NCBI GenBank assembly: GCA_937927775.1
Contig: CALBEF010000023.1
Location: 1 to 64,000, forward strand
Origin: an uncultured Anaerolineae bacterium
GTDB lineage: Bacteria; Chloroflexota; Anaerolineae; J036; Brachytrichaceae
DNA: 64,000 bases
Direction: 5' to 3'
Within the stretch, counting starts at the first letter, position 1, and every line of letters starts with the position of its first letter. Both the position numbers and the translations under genes were made by a program. Below, piece by piece: positions 1 through 9,452 of the stretch. Under the pieces are notes generated by a model that did not search any database, was not told the origin of the DNA, and worked only from the letters and a program-made list of their open reading frames with translations.

Positions 1-760
1 CAACTGCAATAACGGTCGCAACGACCAGCGCCAGCAAGCAGCGCGCTTTTTGGTGTGGCGATGGCGATGTTGCGATCATCCATACGCCGATCACAAGACT
101 CAGCGGCAGCAGGAATGTGATAATCAGCTTGAAGTTCACCAGCATGCCTGCCGACAACACAATGCCGGCTGCCACTCCACGCCGCCACGACGGACTCTCG
201 TTAAGCCACAGCAAAGCAAGTGCGCTGAGCGGAAGAAGATACATCGTGATGTTGGCAAGATGGCTGTAGATATGACTCATTCGGACGGCGCAAAAGGTGA
301 ATATCACGCTGCCCACCAGTGCACCAGCTCGATTGCGCGTCAAGTAACGAATCAGCCCGTATGTTGTCAGACCGGTCAGCACATAAGCCAGGACAACGGC
401 GGTGTTGTATGCGATGATGGGGCCAAAGAGCGCGGTTACCGGTAGTAGCGTAATCTGATTCCACACGGTTGCCCCAACAAGTGGATGATCCATGCCCAGT
501 GGGTAGTACAACGCTGAAACATCGCCCAGAGATTGGCGCAAATCGAGCCAGGCATGTTTGGCCCACCACAAGCTCCACAAATGTTCCAGGTTGTCGCCAG
601 GCCAGCCGATGATGCGCGTCAACGGGGAGAGGGCAAATGGCCAGGTGACGATGACAAAGATTAGGCTGTGCGCCGCTGCGACCGCCCCTAGTTCTGCCAG
701 CCAGTGCGCCCTTGTTGCTTTCTTTTCTTTGCCCACGTAGTCTGGTTTTTGTTCGGTCAT
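1..760 (-). CDS. Polytopic membrane protein, predicted GT-C-like, 3' end outside window
   Basis: The frame is open from an ATG at 760 to the window edge (at least 253 residues), so only the N-terminal part is seen. After a short charged N-terminus there are several hydrophobic segments separated by short loops. The pattern GDNLEHLWSLWWAKHA after the first membrane segment resembles polytopic sugar-transfer or glycan-export proteins of the GT-C type; that is a family-level guess without a diagnostic catalytic residue. The start overlaps the stop of the upstream glycosyltransferase/methyltransferase gene as ATGA, so it is probably translationally coupled and acts in the same envelope glycan pathway. 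Confidence 0.6.
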   Translation of the reverse strand, partial: MTEQKPDYVGKEKKATRAHWLAELGAVAAAHSLIFVIVTWPFALSPLTRIIGWPGDNLEHLWSLWWAKHAWLDLRQSLGDVSALYYPLGMDHPLVGATVWNQITLLPVTALFGPIIAYNTAVVLAYVLTGLTTYGLIRYLTRNRAGALVGSVIFTFCAVRMSHIYSHLANITMYLLPLSALALLWLNESPSWRRGVAAGIVLSAGMLVNFKLIITFLLPLSLVIGVWMIATSPSPHQKARCLLALVVATVIAV

Positions 761-2022
761 GTTTGTCCGCTCTGCTTGCGAAAAGCCATGATCAATTCGC
801 CGCGCAAAATGTATCGCGTGGCTTCGTGCGCGAAACCGCGCGATTCAAAGTAGTCCAGCAGCTCCTGCCTGGTGTAGTGCGCGATGTGCTCATCGGCATA
901 TCCCCCCGGCGCCAACCGCGCGTACAGCCATTCGGTCGCCCGCCACTCCCAGTTCCCATAGTCGGGCGTGCCCAGCACCAGCCGGCCGCCGGGCCGCAGC
1001 ACGCGACACAACTCCGCCAGAATCGGCGAAGATTTGGGCACATGCTCAATGACCTGAGAGCACAGCACGCACGGAAAGGCGTTATCGGCGACGGGCAGAT
1101 GAAAACCTGATGCCTGAATCATTCCTGTGCCAAAGCGTCGCGCATAGCGCAATTTGCGCAACAGGATATCGATCCCCAGGCTGCCTTTCGGCAGCGCGCT
1201 GAGGATGCGGCTGGAGCCACAGCCTACATCAAGCACGGGGCCTTGCCTGGCGATCAACGCCGTGATGTGGCGGAACCGCTGACGCTGCCAGTAACGTTGC
1301 GGCGGGATGACGCTGTCGTAAGCGCGGTCGTCATAATCCGCCGACAGAATCGAGTTGCGTAACTGCCATAGCGCAGCCAGCCGGCCTGGTTGCCGCCAGG
1401 CGCTCCAGGCCGCGTTTGAACGATACTGATCTCGTCCACCGTCGATCTCGCGCGTCCTGTAGCCCTCTGCTGTGATGTGCAACAGCAATTCCAGATCGTC
1501 GGTTGCGTCGCCGCGCGGCGATAGCCGGTCAGCCATGTCCGCCAAAACAGCGCGGCGGTACAGGCGATACGGGCTAAACATGTCGCGGGCCGGCAAACTC
1601 AACGCGCGTCGCAAGGCCCGGCTTCCCAGCCCTGTCAGCCATAACCCGCGCCGGTTTGCCAGGCGTGACGCAATCAGCACATCGGCCTGATGGCGATTGC
1701 GCCACAATGATTCAATTGCGTCGAATGAGGGCGCTGCCTGCGTCTTGAGAAGACAGGTCAGCACGAACGGATGCGCGGCCCGCTCTGCCGCGATGCGCGC
1801 CAACACAGCATGAGATGCGCCGGCTCCTTGAACCTGTTCCACGCCTTTCACGTTCGGCGGGCTGCCTTGATTCTCTGTGGCAGCGACAACGATCACCTGC
1901 GCGCAACTGGTCAGCTTGAGCAGCGCGGCGTGAAGGTCGCTTAACCAGTCCCCCGGCGCCGGCGGACAGCCTGCCCAGCCTATAAGCACAGTCAGGCCGG
2001 GCGCGTCACTGCGCGCCGTCAT
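757..2022 (-). CDS. Fusion of glycosyltransferase-2-like domain and SAM methyltransferase
   Basis: 421 residues. Residues 1-225 resemble a dolichyl-phosphate-mannose-synthase-like GT2 domain (ADVLIASR near 113-120, SPYRLYRR near 150-157, ITAEGYRTREID near 183-194). Residues about 250-421 are a class I SAM-dependent methyltransferase with the glycine-rich motif VLDVGCGSS near 263-271 and a later LRPGGRLVLGTPD. The acidic DxD that binds sugar nucleotide should lie near residue 90, but TCLLKTQ is found there, so glycosyl transfer may be lost or altered. The ATG at 2022 is chosen because it overlaps the YfhO stop (ATGA); a longer frame to 2235 would run antiparallel-free but deep inside the YfhO gene. 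Both flanking genes are coupled by 4-nt overlaps. Confidence 0.75.
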   Translation of the reverse strand: MTARSDAPGLTVLIGWAGCPPAPGDWLSDLHAALLKLTSCAQVIVVAATENQGSPPNVKGVEQVQGAGASHAVLARIAAERAAHPFVLTCLLKTQAAPSFDAIESLWRNRHQADVLIASRLANRRGLWLTGLGSRALRRALSLPARDMFSPYRLYRRAVLADMADRLSPRGDATDDLELLLHITAEGYRTREIDGGRDQYRSNAAWSAWRQPGRLAALWQLRNSILSADYDDRAYDSVIPPQRYWQRQRFRHITALIARQGPVLDVGCGSSRILSALPKGSLGIDILLRKLRYARRFGTGMIQASGFHLPVADNAFPCVLCSQVIEHVPKSSPILAELCRVLRPGGRLVLGTPDYGNWEWRATEWLYARLAPGGYADEHIAHYTRQELLDYFESRGFAHEATRYILRGELIMAFRKQSGQT

Positions 2023-4445
2023 GAGGCCCTCGCCGAGCGGCGACGCAACCCATTTGCCACGATCAAAACGCCGGCCAGCGCCAATCCCAGACTGCTCAGT
2101 GCCGCGCCAATCTTGAACGAATCGGGGTCGTAGTACAGCTCTATCACACTCTCTCCTGCTGGAATCTGCACGGCGCTGAAAGTATAGTTGGCGCGCAGCA
2201 CGACCTGCGGACTCCCATTGACGATAGCCCTCCAACCTGGATCGTGCGTCAGCGCCAGCGCCAGATAGCCGGGCTGTTCGCGCGTCACTTTCAGCGTGAT
2301 CGTGTCGCCGGCGTCGCGCAGCACTTGCGCCGCTTGCGCGGGCTGCGCGGTCACTTTTGGCGTCGCTCCCGGACTTCCGATCAGCAGTACCGCCCGTGAG
2401 GGATCAAACTCCGTCGCGCGGATCGCATCCCAGGCCGCTTCCGCGCTCTCCACGACCCAGGCTGAATCAACTGTGTAGTAGCGTGTCAGGCTGCCTGTGT
2501 AGCGATATAAGCGCACCTGGCCATCCTGCCACAACAGATCAAAGTCCACTCCTCCGCCTATCGGATCATCCTGGCCGATGGTTGCCACATATTCAACGCC
2601 GAACAGTTGCAATGCGCGCGGGTCGGCTTTCATGGAAGGACTCAGCGCGTCGGGCGGCGCATCAAAGAGTGCGCGATACAGCCGGCGCTGCGGACGGCCC
2701 CAGAACCCATCATAGCCGGTTAACAGGCGCAGCCGATAGATCATATTCACGTTGGGCGGGATCGTGTCTTCTCCGAGTATGACTACTGTTGCGTCGCCCA
2801 CGGTTTGTTGCAGGCGCTGCAGGATGGCGGGCCGTGGATAGAAAAGTTCATCTCGCGCGATCGGGTTATAAGGCTTGAACGCATATCCGCCCTGATAAAA
2901 GACCACCACTGCCAGCGCGCCGGCCAGCATCCAGCGCGCCCATTTGCCGGTGGTCAAAAATAGCGCAGCCAGCAGCGCAATGCCGGCCAGTAGCGAGCCG
3001 CTCATCGCTGCGATGTGCGTCAGGCTGCCGTCCACAAAGCCCATCGGGTTCCTGAACAGAACATCTGAGAAGCGTCGCAATAACTCAATCGTCAGCCCCC
3101 AGCCTGTGGCCAGCAGCGCGGCCCCTGTCAGCACGACAACAGCAGCCCATTTCAGACTGCTCTTCGGAGATTTCAAGCCATGATCGAGGAACATTGCTGC
3201 GCCACAACTAATGCTAAACAACCAGATGTCATAGGTGCGGATGGGCAGCACCAGTGACACGCCGGGAATCAGCTTGAAAAGCTCGCGCGTGGAGAAAAGA
3301 TTGAAGACATAGACCAGCCACACAAGAGCGGCGAGGCCGAAGAAACGCGCGTGCCAGTTGCGACGCATGAGCCAGAGCGACAGCGCAGCCAACAACAAGG
3401 TCAGGCTGCCGACGTACAGACTGACGCTCTCCGGGAAGTTCCAGAGCTGGCCTTGTATTTCCAGAATTGGCCGGTAACCTGCAGAGGGATTACCCAGCAG
3501 ACTCGGGAAGAACAGGAGCGACAAAATTCCCAGCGGCAATTGCACAGCCGACTTTTGGAGCGCGCCGCGCAGCGAAGTCTGATTGAGATATTCCAGAAAA
3601 GGCAGCCACTGCGCGCTCGCAATCAGCAGCGCCAGCAGCGCCGCAGCGACAAATTGACCGCCCAGAACCAGCGCGCGCAGCGCTGATTGCCTGTTCCACC
3701 CCAGGTGTTTCCACCAGCGCAACAGCCGAAACGCTACGTAGGCTGCGGTTAATACCAGTGCGGCGTAGAAAGTTTCAGGATGGCCGGCCAGCAACCCGAC
3801 CAGCAGGCTGGCGCTAAAGCCGGCCAATAACCAGAAGATGCGCTTCGGCGGGCTGCTGTTCAGGCGGTTAAAAATGGCTTCCGCGAAGAACAGCGCCGCC
3901 GGCAACGCCACACCCGAGCCAATCAATGGCAGCCAGCCCAGCCAAATGACGTGGTAGCCGCCAAACATATAAGCGATGGCCCCAATCAGCGCCGCCGTCT
4001 GATGCAGCCGAATCTGCTTCAGGAAAGCAAAAGCAAAGCAGCCATGCGCAAACAGCGCCAGGAAAGATGAAACCAGCACTGCCGCCTTGAAGTCCAAAAC
4101 GTAGAATGGCAGCGTGAACACGGAGAAGACAGCCGACTGGAAGTTGGCCAAATGCGGCATACCGTTGCCGTTATACGGATTCCACAGCGGAAGCCGGCCG
4201 GCGTGAATACTGTCATGGTTGTACAGCAGCCACGGCTGAATCACGTACACCACATCACCCAGATAGGGATTCACCCAGGTCGGATTCGCGGTGACGCGCG
4301 TCAGGGTGTTGTTTTGCAACAAACCCACCGGCGAGAAGATGTGGTCCTGATAGTTGAGAATCGGCCAGCTCAGGAAGAAAAGGCAGACAGCGCTCAATAC
4401 GCCGATTCCCTGGATGTGCTCGTTTTTGGCCAAACGCAACAGCAT
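2019..4445 (-). CDS. YfhO-family membrane protein
   Basis: 808 residues with about a dozen hydrophobic segments in the first two thirds and a large extracytoplasmic C-terminal domain. Features typical of YfhO-type proteins are visible: FGGYHVIWLGW in an early membrane segment, PFLEYL, SLLFFPSLLGNPS, the motif YDGFWGRPQRRLY, and a C-terminal beta domain ending with GYLALALTHDPGWRAIVNG. YfhO relatives are needed for glycosylation of cell-wall teichoic acid or membrane glycolipids in Firmicutes; the substrate here is unknown. The start at 4445 is preceded by a GAAAG ribosome site. It is the first gene of a coupled three-gene set reaching the window edge. Confidence 0.8.
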   Translation of the reverse strand: MLLRLAKNEHIQGIGVLSAVCLFFLSWPILNYQDHIFSPVGLLQNNTLTRVTANPTWVNPYLGDVVYVIQPWLLYNHDSIHAGRLPLWNPYNGNGMPHLANFQSAVFSVFTLPFYVLDFKAAVLVSSFLALFAHGCFAFAFLKQIRLHQTAALIGAIAYMFGGYHVIWLGWLPLIGSGVALPAALFFAEAIFNRLNSSPPKRIFWLLAGFSASLLVGLLAGHPETFYAALVLTAAYVAFRLLRWWKHLGWNRQSALRALVLGGQFVAAALLALLIASAQWLPFLEYLNQTSLRGALQKSAVQLPLGILSLLFFPSLLGNPSAGYRPILEIQGQLWNFPESVSLYVGSLTLLLAALSLWLMRRNWHARFFGLAALVWLVYVFNLFSTRELFKLIPGVSLVLPIRTYDIWLFSISCGAAMFLDHGLKSPKSSLKWAAVVVLTGAALLATGWGLTIELLRRFSDVLFRNPMGFVDGSLTHIAAMSGSLLAGIALLAALFLTTGKWARWMLAGALAVVVFYQGGYAFKPYNPIARDELFYPRPAILQRLQQTVGDATVVILGEDTIPPNVNMIYRLRLLTGYDGFWGRPQRRLYRALFDAPPDALSPSMKADPRALQLFGVEYVATIGQDDPIGGGVDFDLLWQDGQVRLYRYTGSLTRYYTVDSAWVVESAEAAWDAIRATEFDPSRAVLLIGSPGATPKVTAQPAQAAQVLRDAGDTITLKVTREQPGYLALALTHDPGWRAIVNGSPQVVLRANYTFSAVQIPAGESVIELYYDPDSFKIGAALSSLGLALAGVLIVANGLRRRSARAS

Positions 4446-4662
4446 CTTTATTCTTTCAGCTTTGCCGCGCGCGGGTGGTGATCTCGGCCACGACAGGCCA
4501 GCTCTGGATGCAGGCCGGGGCCGGCGCAATCAACAGCGCAGCCAAATGCCGTGTCCAGTCACGGGCAACGTCTGATTGCTGCGAACGGATGTCATCTGCG
4601 TCAGAGGAGTCATGGCCATCCGCGTATCTTACCTTGCCCGGCAGACGGCCCCCGCGACGCGC

Positions 4663-7566
4663 TCAGCGCCAGCCCTTCTTCCGCGCCACCGCTTTCGTAA
4701 TCTCGGCCACGAGCGCCGGCGCAAAGATGGCCGGCAGCACCAGCGCCCAGTGCTGCGCGCTCAGCGGCGCAGTGTCGAACACCGGGTTCAGGAACGGAAT
4801 GTAGATCACCGCCAGCAGGCCGGCAATCGACGCCAGGACAGCCCATTGCATCGCGCGGTTGGAGAACAGCCCGATCCGCGCGATTGAGTATCGCTCGGAG
4901 CGCGACGTGTAGGCCAATGGCAATTCGGCAAACGCCAGCGCCGCAAACGCCATCGTCTCGGCCTGCGCGGGAAACATCTGCAACGCGATGGCGTAGACGC
5001 CCAGCACAGCCCCCATCAGCGCGACGGTCTGGGTTGCCATGCCCAGCGCCATGCGCCGGTTGATGATCGGCTCTTTGGCCGGGCGGGGCGGCACTTTCAT
5101 CACATCGGGGTCGCCTTTCTCCAGCCCCAGCGCCAGCGCCGGCGCGCCGTCCGTCATCAGGTTCAGCCACAACAACTGGATCGCCGTGAGCGGGCTGCGC
5201 AGGCCGGCCAGCGTCGCGCCCAGGATGATGAAGATCTCCGCCACGTTGCAGCCCAGCAGATAGAACACGAACTTGCGGATGTTGGAGTAGATGATGCGCC
5301 CCTGCTCCACGGCGCTGACGATGCTGGCATAGTTGTCGTCGGTCAGCACCATGTCGGCGGTCTCTTTGCTCACGTCGGTGCCGGTGATGCCCATGGCTAC
5401 GCCGATGTCGGCCCGCTTCAGCGCCGGCGCGTCGTTCACGCCGTCGCCGGTCATGGCCGCCACCTGATTGTTGCTGCGCACCGCCGTGACAATGCGCACC
5501 TTGTGCTCCGGCGCCACGCGCGCAAACACGCTGGCTGTCTTCACCCGCTCGCGCAGCGCCTCGTCCGACATCGCCTCAATCTCAGCGCCGGTCACAACGT
5601 CCGAGTGCCCGTTTGCAGGCTGTGAATGGCCGTCCCGCGCTGCCTGATGTCCCTCATCTGTCAGCAGGCCGATTTGCCGGGCGATCGCCTGTGCTGTCAT
5701 CGCATAGTCGCCGGTGATCATGATGGTGCGGATGCCGGCTTCTCTGGCCTGGCGAATCGCCGGGATCACCTCCGGCCTGGGCGGGTCGATCATGCCCAGC
5801 AGCCCCACAAAGGTCATGTCGCGCTCGACGATCGTTGCCAGCGCCGGCCCGCCGCCTGCATCCTCCGCTTGTTTCAAATCCGCTTCGCCAACCGTTCGGG
5901 TGGCAACGGCCAGCACGCGCAGGGCATCCGCCGCCAGCGCGGTGTTCTTCTCCAGCCATATCTGGCGATCCGCTTCGGTCAACGGTTTGGCCTGGCCCTC
6001 CACCAGCCAGTGGCTACAGCGCGACAACACAATGTCGGGCGCGCCTTTGGTGTACGCGACAAGTGTCCCGTTGTTGCGGTCGCGGTGAACTGTGGTCATC
6101 ATCTTGCGGTCGGCGTCGAAGGGCGCTTCGGCGATGCGCGGCAGCAGTTGCTCCAGGTCGTGCCGCCACAGGCCGGCCCTGGCCGCTGCGACCACCAGCG
6201 CGCCTTCGGTTGGGTCGCCCACCATGCGCCAGGTGGTCTGGCCGTCGTGCGCGCCGCTGGCCTCCAGCACGGCGTCGTTGCACAGCAGCGCCCCGCGCAG
6301 CAGCGTCGTCAAATCGGGTGTGTGGCCGGCTCCCGCTTCCTGCGCGCCAATCTCGCGCATCTCGCCCTGCGGCTCATACCGCTCGCCCGTCACCGCGTAC
6401 TCGCGCCGGCCGGCAACCATGCGCGCCACGTTCATCGCGTTCTGGGTCAGCGTGCCGGTCTTGTCGGTGCAGATCACCGTCGCGCTGCCCAGCGTCTCGA
6501 CCGCCGACAGCCGGCGGATCAGCGCGTTGCGCTTCACCATCTCGCGCATGCCCAGCGCCAGGTTGATCGTCACCACCGCCGCCAGCCCTTCCGGCACCGC
6601 TGCCACCGCCAGGCTGACCGCCAGAATGAAGAAGTCGGTCAGCGCCTTCGAGTAAGCGGCCAGGTAAGCGGCAATGCCCTGGGTGAAGATCAACCCCAGG
6701 TCGGTGTTGCGCGTCACTTGCGCCACAAACACCAGTCCGCACAGCGCGAGCGCAATGATGCTCAGCGTTTTGCCCAGCTGGTTGAGGCGCTTCTGCAGCG
6801 GCGTGCTCTCCTCTTCGATCTCGCCCAGCATTCTGGCGATCATGCCGATCTCGGTGCGCTGGCCGGTTGCGGTGACGATGCCCTTGCCGCGTCCGTAGGT
6901 CACGACGGTGCTGCTGAATGCGGTGTTCAGACGGTCGCCGATTGGCGCGCCGGGTTCAATCACCTGATCGGCGCGTTTCGCCACCGGCTCGCTTTCGCCG
7001 GTCAGCGCCGACTCGTTGATTTGCAGATTGAAGGACTCAATCAGGCGGATGTCGGCCGGCACATAGTTGCCGGCCTCCAGAAAAACGATGTCGCCCGGCG
7101 TCAGTTCGCGCGCCGGCACTTTCACCCGCCTGCCGTCGCGCAACACAAAAGCGTCTGGCGCGGCCATCTTCTTCAGCGCCTCGAGCGCCTGGTCGGCCTT
7201 GCGCTCCTGAACCAGACCGATGATCGCATTGAGAATGACGATGGCCATGATGGCGATCGCCTCGATCGTGTCGCCTAATAACGCAGACACAACTGAAGCC
7301 ACGATCAACAGGAGCACGACAAAGTCTTTGAACTGGTCGAGGAACAGTCTCCACAGCGGCGTTCTGGACGCCGCCGGCAGCTCGTTCGGCCCATAAACAG
7401 CCAGGCGCTGCCGGACTTCGTCATCGCTCAGGCCGCTCTCCAGATGGGCTTCGAGGCGCTGCGCCGCCGACTCGACGGGTTGGCTGTAGAACGAATCTCC
7501 CGCGCCGCCGGTGGTCGCAGTCGAGACACGCGTGGCGGCAGAAATGGAACGTGAAGTGGCAGACAT
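4663..7566 (-). CDS. Ca2+-transporting type P-type ATPase (P-II)
   Basis: 967 residues. Sequence order fits a P2-type cation pump: actuator motif LTGES near 189, PEGLAAVVTI in M4, phosphorylation motif DKTGTLTQN near 368, TGDGVNDAPA near 705, and NLMTDGAPALALG in M6 near 800. The PEGL and N..TDG residues are those of Ca2+ (SERCA/PMR1) pumps, so export of Ca2+ or a related divalent ion from the cytoplasm is likely. The ATG at 7566 is preferred over a GTG at 7608, because a TACACT hexamer at 7611-7616 would place the transcription start at or after that GTG. It stands alone, with no partner gene beside it. Confidence 0.9.
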   Translation of the reverse strand: MSATSRSISAATRVSTATTGGAGDSFYSQPVESAAQRLEAHLESGLSDDEVRQRLAVYGPNELPAASRTPLWRLFLDQFKDFVVLLLIVASVVSALLGDTIEAIAIMAIVILNAIIGLVQERKADQALEALKKMAAPDAFVLRDGRRVKVPARELTPGDIVFLEAGNYVPADIRLIESFNLQINESALTGESEPVAKRADQVIEPGAPIGDRLNTAFSSTVVTYGRGKGIVTATGQRTEIGMIARMLGEIEEESTPLQKRLNQLGKTLSIIALALCGLVFVAQVTRNTDLGLIFTQGIAAYLAAYSKALTDFFILAVSLAVAAVPEGLAAVVTINLALGMREMVKRNALIRRLSAVETLGSATVICTDKTGTLTQNAMNVARMVAGRREYAVTGERYEPQGEMREIGAQEAGAGHTPDLTTLLRGALLCNDAVLEASGAHDGQTTWRMVGDPTEGALVVAAARAGLWRHDLEQLLPRIAEAPFDADRKMMTTVHRDRNNGTLVAYTKGAPDIVLSRCSHWLVEGQAKPLTEADRQIWLEKNTALAADALRVLAVATRTVGEADLKQAEDAGGGPALATIVERDMTFVGLLGMIDPPRPEVIPAIRQAREAGIRTIMITGDYAMTAQAIARQIGLLTDEGHQAARDGHSQPANGHSDVVTGAEIEAMSDEALRERVKTASVFARVAPEHKVRIVTAVRSNNQVAAMTGDGVNDAPALKRADIGVAMGITGTDVSKETADMVLTDDNYASIVSAVEQGRIIYSNIRKFVFYLLGCNVAEIFIILGATLAGLRSPLTAIQLLWLNLMTDGAPALALGLEKGDPDVMKVPPRPAKEPIINRRMALGMATQTVALMGAVLGVYAIALQMFPAQAETMAFAALAFAELPLAYTSRSERYSIARIGLFSNRAMQWAVLASIAGLLAVIYIPFLNPVFDTAPLSAQHWALVLPAIFAPALVAEITKAVARKKGWR

Positions 7567-7681
7567 GGTTACATCCGATGCGCAGGCGTGAATCAGGATT
7601 TGAAACACTCAGTGTAGGGCCGCGCTGTTAGCGAAGTATTAGCGCGCCCATCGCAGGCGATTGCGCCGAGCGCGAAGAGCC

Positions 7682-8338
7682 TCAGACTTTTGACAGACTT
7701 TCGCGCAGAGATTCGACAGCCGCTTTCAGCTCCGCCTCGCGGAAACTGACGGTGACATCGCCGCGCGTGCGCTCGAGCACGCCGCGCACCATGTCGGTGT
7801 TGCGGCGCAGGTTGCCGGTGATGGCGTCGGGGAAGTCCATCGTTACCAGCAGATCGTAGATGTCATCCATAGCTGTCAGCAGGCGCTCGCTCTCCGCATT
7901 GTGCCCGCTGCGAATCTTATCCAGCGCGCGCCGGCGCAGTTCGCCGGCTGCCTCGGCCAGCCCGTTCAGGTAGGCGGCGTACTCGACGCCGATCTCTTCC
8001 GGGCGCGGAAAATCCTGCCCCTGCGCCAGCGCCAGGGTGATGTGCGCTTCGGCCAGTTCCTTCAGCGCGTCCTGGGTATAGCCGGTGAAATACAGTTCGG
8101 GGTAGGGCCGCACTTTGCCTGTCAGCTCGCCGGCGATACGACGCGCCTCGCCCAGCAGGCGCGCGGCTTCCTCCCATTCGTCGCGGTGCGCAGCGCGGAT
8201 CGACAACGAGCAATGCCGGATCAATTCGCGGGAAATGGTGACTGCCGCATCGCGCGCGGCAGTTTTGGCGATGAAGTCGGCCCGGATCTGTTCGCCGATG
8301 GCCTGCAACGTTTGAGCAGACAGATTGCGAGTGGTCAT
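7682..8338 (-). CDS. Translin-family protein
   Basis: 218 residues, predicted to be entirely alpha-helical. The C-terminal stretch DFPDAITGNLRRNTDMVRGVLE (about residues 165-186) is the translin signature seen in eukaryotic translin/TRAX and archaeal homologues, and an RxxY/YFTGYTQDALKELAEA helix lies earlier. Translins bind single-stranded nucleic acid as octameric barrels and TRAX relatives are ribonucleases; the acidic TRAX catalytic residues cannot be assigned by eye. TACAAT on the minus strand 8 nt before the ATG suggests a near-leaderless mRNA. It sits between the Ca2+ pump and the sugar kinase, neither of which explains its role. Confidence 0.8.
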   Translation of the reverse strand: MTTRNLSAQTLQAIGEQIRADFIAKTAARDAAVTISRELIRHCSLSIRAAHRDEWEEAARLLGEARRIAGELTGKVRPYPELYFTGYTQDALKELAEAHITLALAQGQDFPRPEEIGVEYAAYLNGLAEAAGELRRRALDKIRSGHNAESERLLTAMDDIYDLLVTMDFPDAITGNLRRNTDMVRGVLERTRGDVTVSFREAELKAAVESLRESLSKV

Positions 8339-8346
8339 AAGAGACT

Positions 8347-8352
8347 ATTGTA
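8347..8352 (-). promoter_or_regulatory. -10 box of the translin-like gene
   Basis: TACAAT on the minus strand 8 nt before the ATG at 8338, part of the recurring near-leaderless pattern. Confidence 0.45.
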
Positions 8353-8391
8353 GTCTTCTCGTTCAGCGACCTTGGCGCGACGGGCAAAGGA

Positions 8392-9369
8392 TCAGGATGC
8401 ATCCACCACGACGGCTTGCCAGGCGCTGTGGCCGGGGGTCAGCAGGCCGGCTTGCAGCAGGCGGGCTGCTGCGACCGCGCCAATCACCGGCGACTCGACC
8501 GCGCGCAAATCGGCCTGGCCGATGTGCCGTTCCACAGCCTCGGCGAACAGGGAACGATAGAAGGCGTTCCTGACCAGCAGGCTGCCGGTGTAGGCCAGCG
8601 TCAGCGGCGGTTTCAGGCCGACCCCGCGCATGCCGGTCGCCGCGCTCAGCGCCAGTTCGTCCGCCCCGGCGCGCGCGATGGACAGCGCCACGGCGTCACC
8701 CGCTTCGGCGCATGTCAGCAGCACGCGCGCCAGCGGCGCAATCTCCGAGGGTTCCCAGCGCCGGCTGTACATGCGCAGGATCAGCCCGTGCATGTCCGGC
8801 AATTGCCAGTGCTCCAGCACGCGCGCCATCAACGCTGTGCGGGGGCCGCGCCCATCTTCTGCGCGGGCGATGTGGCGCAGTGTCTCGTGGCCCAGCCAGT
8901 AGCCGCCGCCCTCGTCGCCCATCAGGTAGCCCCAGCCCGATGCGCGCGTCACGCGCCCCGCGCGCGTGGCCGCCCACACAATGGTGCCTGTGCCGGCCAC
9001 AACCCCGACGCCCTCGCCATCGGGGCACGCGGCGTAGATCGGCAGCATGCCGTCATTGATGACGACGAACGAGCGCGCCCAGCGATGTTGCGCCGCCCAC
9101 CCGCTCATCTTCGCGATTTCCTGCGGCGTGTCGGCCCCGCCGAACCCGAAGCCGGCGAAATCCACCGGCCGGCGCTCCAGCCCGGCCTGCGCGAATGCCT
9201 GTCCAATCGCCTCGTTCATGGCCTGCAACGCGCGTTCTTCGCCCACGTACTGATAGTTCGACGCCCCGGCGGCGCCGCTGCCGATCTCGCGCCCCTCCGC
9301 GTCCGCCAGAATGACGCGCGTCTTCGAGCCGCCGCTGTCGATGCCGAGCAACAGAGTATTCCGGGTCAT
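8392..9369 (-). CDS. BadF/BadG/BcrA-type ATPase, N-acetylglucosamine-kinase-like
   Basis: 325 residues with the ASKHA fold: LLLGIDSGGSKTRVIL at the N-terminus (phosphate-1 loop), GVVAGTGTIVWAA (phosphate-2) near the middle and WGYLMGDEGGGYWLG after it. That last motif is typical of eukaryotic-type N-acetylglucosamine kinases and their bacterial BadF relatives, so phosphorylation of an amino sugar, for example in cell-wall recycling, is the best guess. There is no Cys pair for an Fe-S cluster, which argues against a 2-hydroxyacyl-CoA dehydratase activator. An upstream ATG at 9387 overlaps a GATAAT hexamer (9380-9385), so the ATG at 9369 is preferred. Divergent from tpiA. Confidence 0.75.
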   Translation of the reverse strand: MTRNTLLLGIDSGGSKTRVILADAEGREIGSGAAGASNYQYVGEERALQAMNEAIGQAFAQAGLERRPVDFAGFGFGGADTPQEIAKMSGWAAQHRWARSFVVINDGMLPIYAACPDGEGVGVVAGTGTIVWAATRAGRVTRASGWGYLMGDEGGGYWLGHETLRHIARAEDGRGPRTALMARVLEHWQLPDMHGLILRMYSRRWEPSEIAPLARVLLTCAEAGDAVALSIARAGADELALSAATGMRGVGLKPPLTLAYTGSLLVRNAFYRSLFAEAVERHIGQADLRAVESPVIGAVAAARLLQAGLLTPGHSAWQAVVVDAS

Positions 9370-9379
9370 GGCGAGCGTG

Positions 9380-9394
9380 ATTATCATCTACAAT
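9380..9394. promoter_or_regulatory. Divergent -10 boxes of the BadF-type kinase and tpiA
   Basis: GATAAT on the minus strand (9380-9385) lies 10 nt before the kinase ATG at 9369; TACAAT on the plus strand (9389-9394) serves tpiA. Confidence 0.4.
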
Positions 9395-9452
9395 CAGGCG
9401 GCGCGGGTCACACCGGCCCGCGCCGCCTGCAAATCCATCACGGAGCAAAATC

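Noticed and set aside
5626-7278. Long open frame on the plus strand opposite the Ca2+ ATPase
   Set aside because: It mirrors the codon structure of the pump, is His/Arg/Gln-rich and has no domain; high GC makes antisense frames long.
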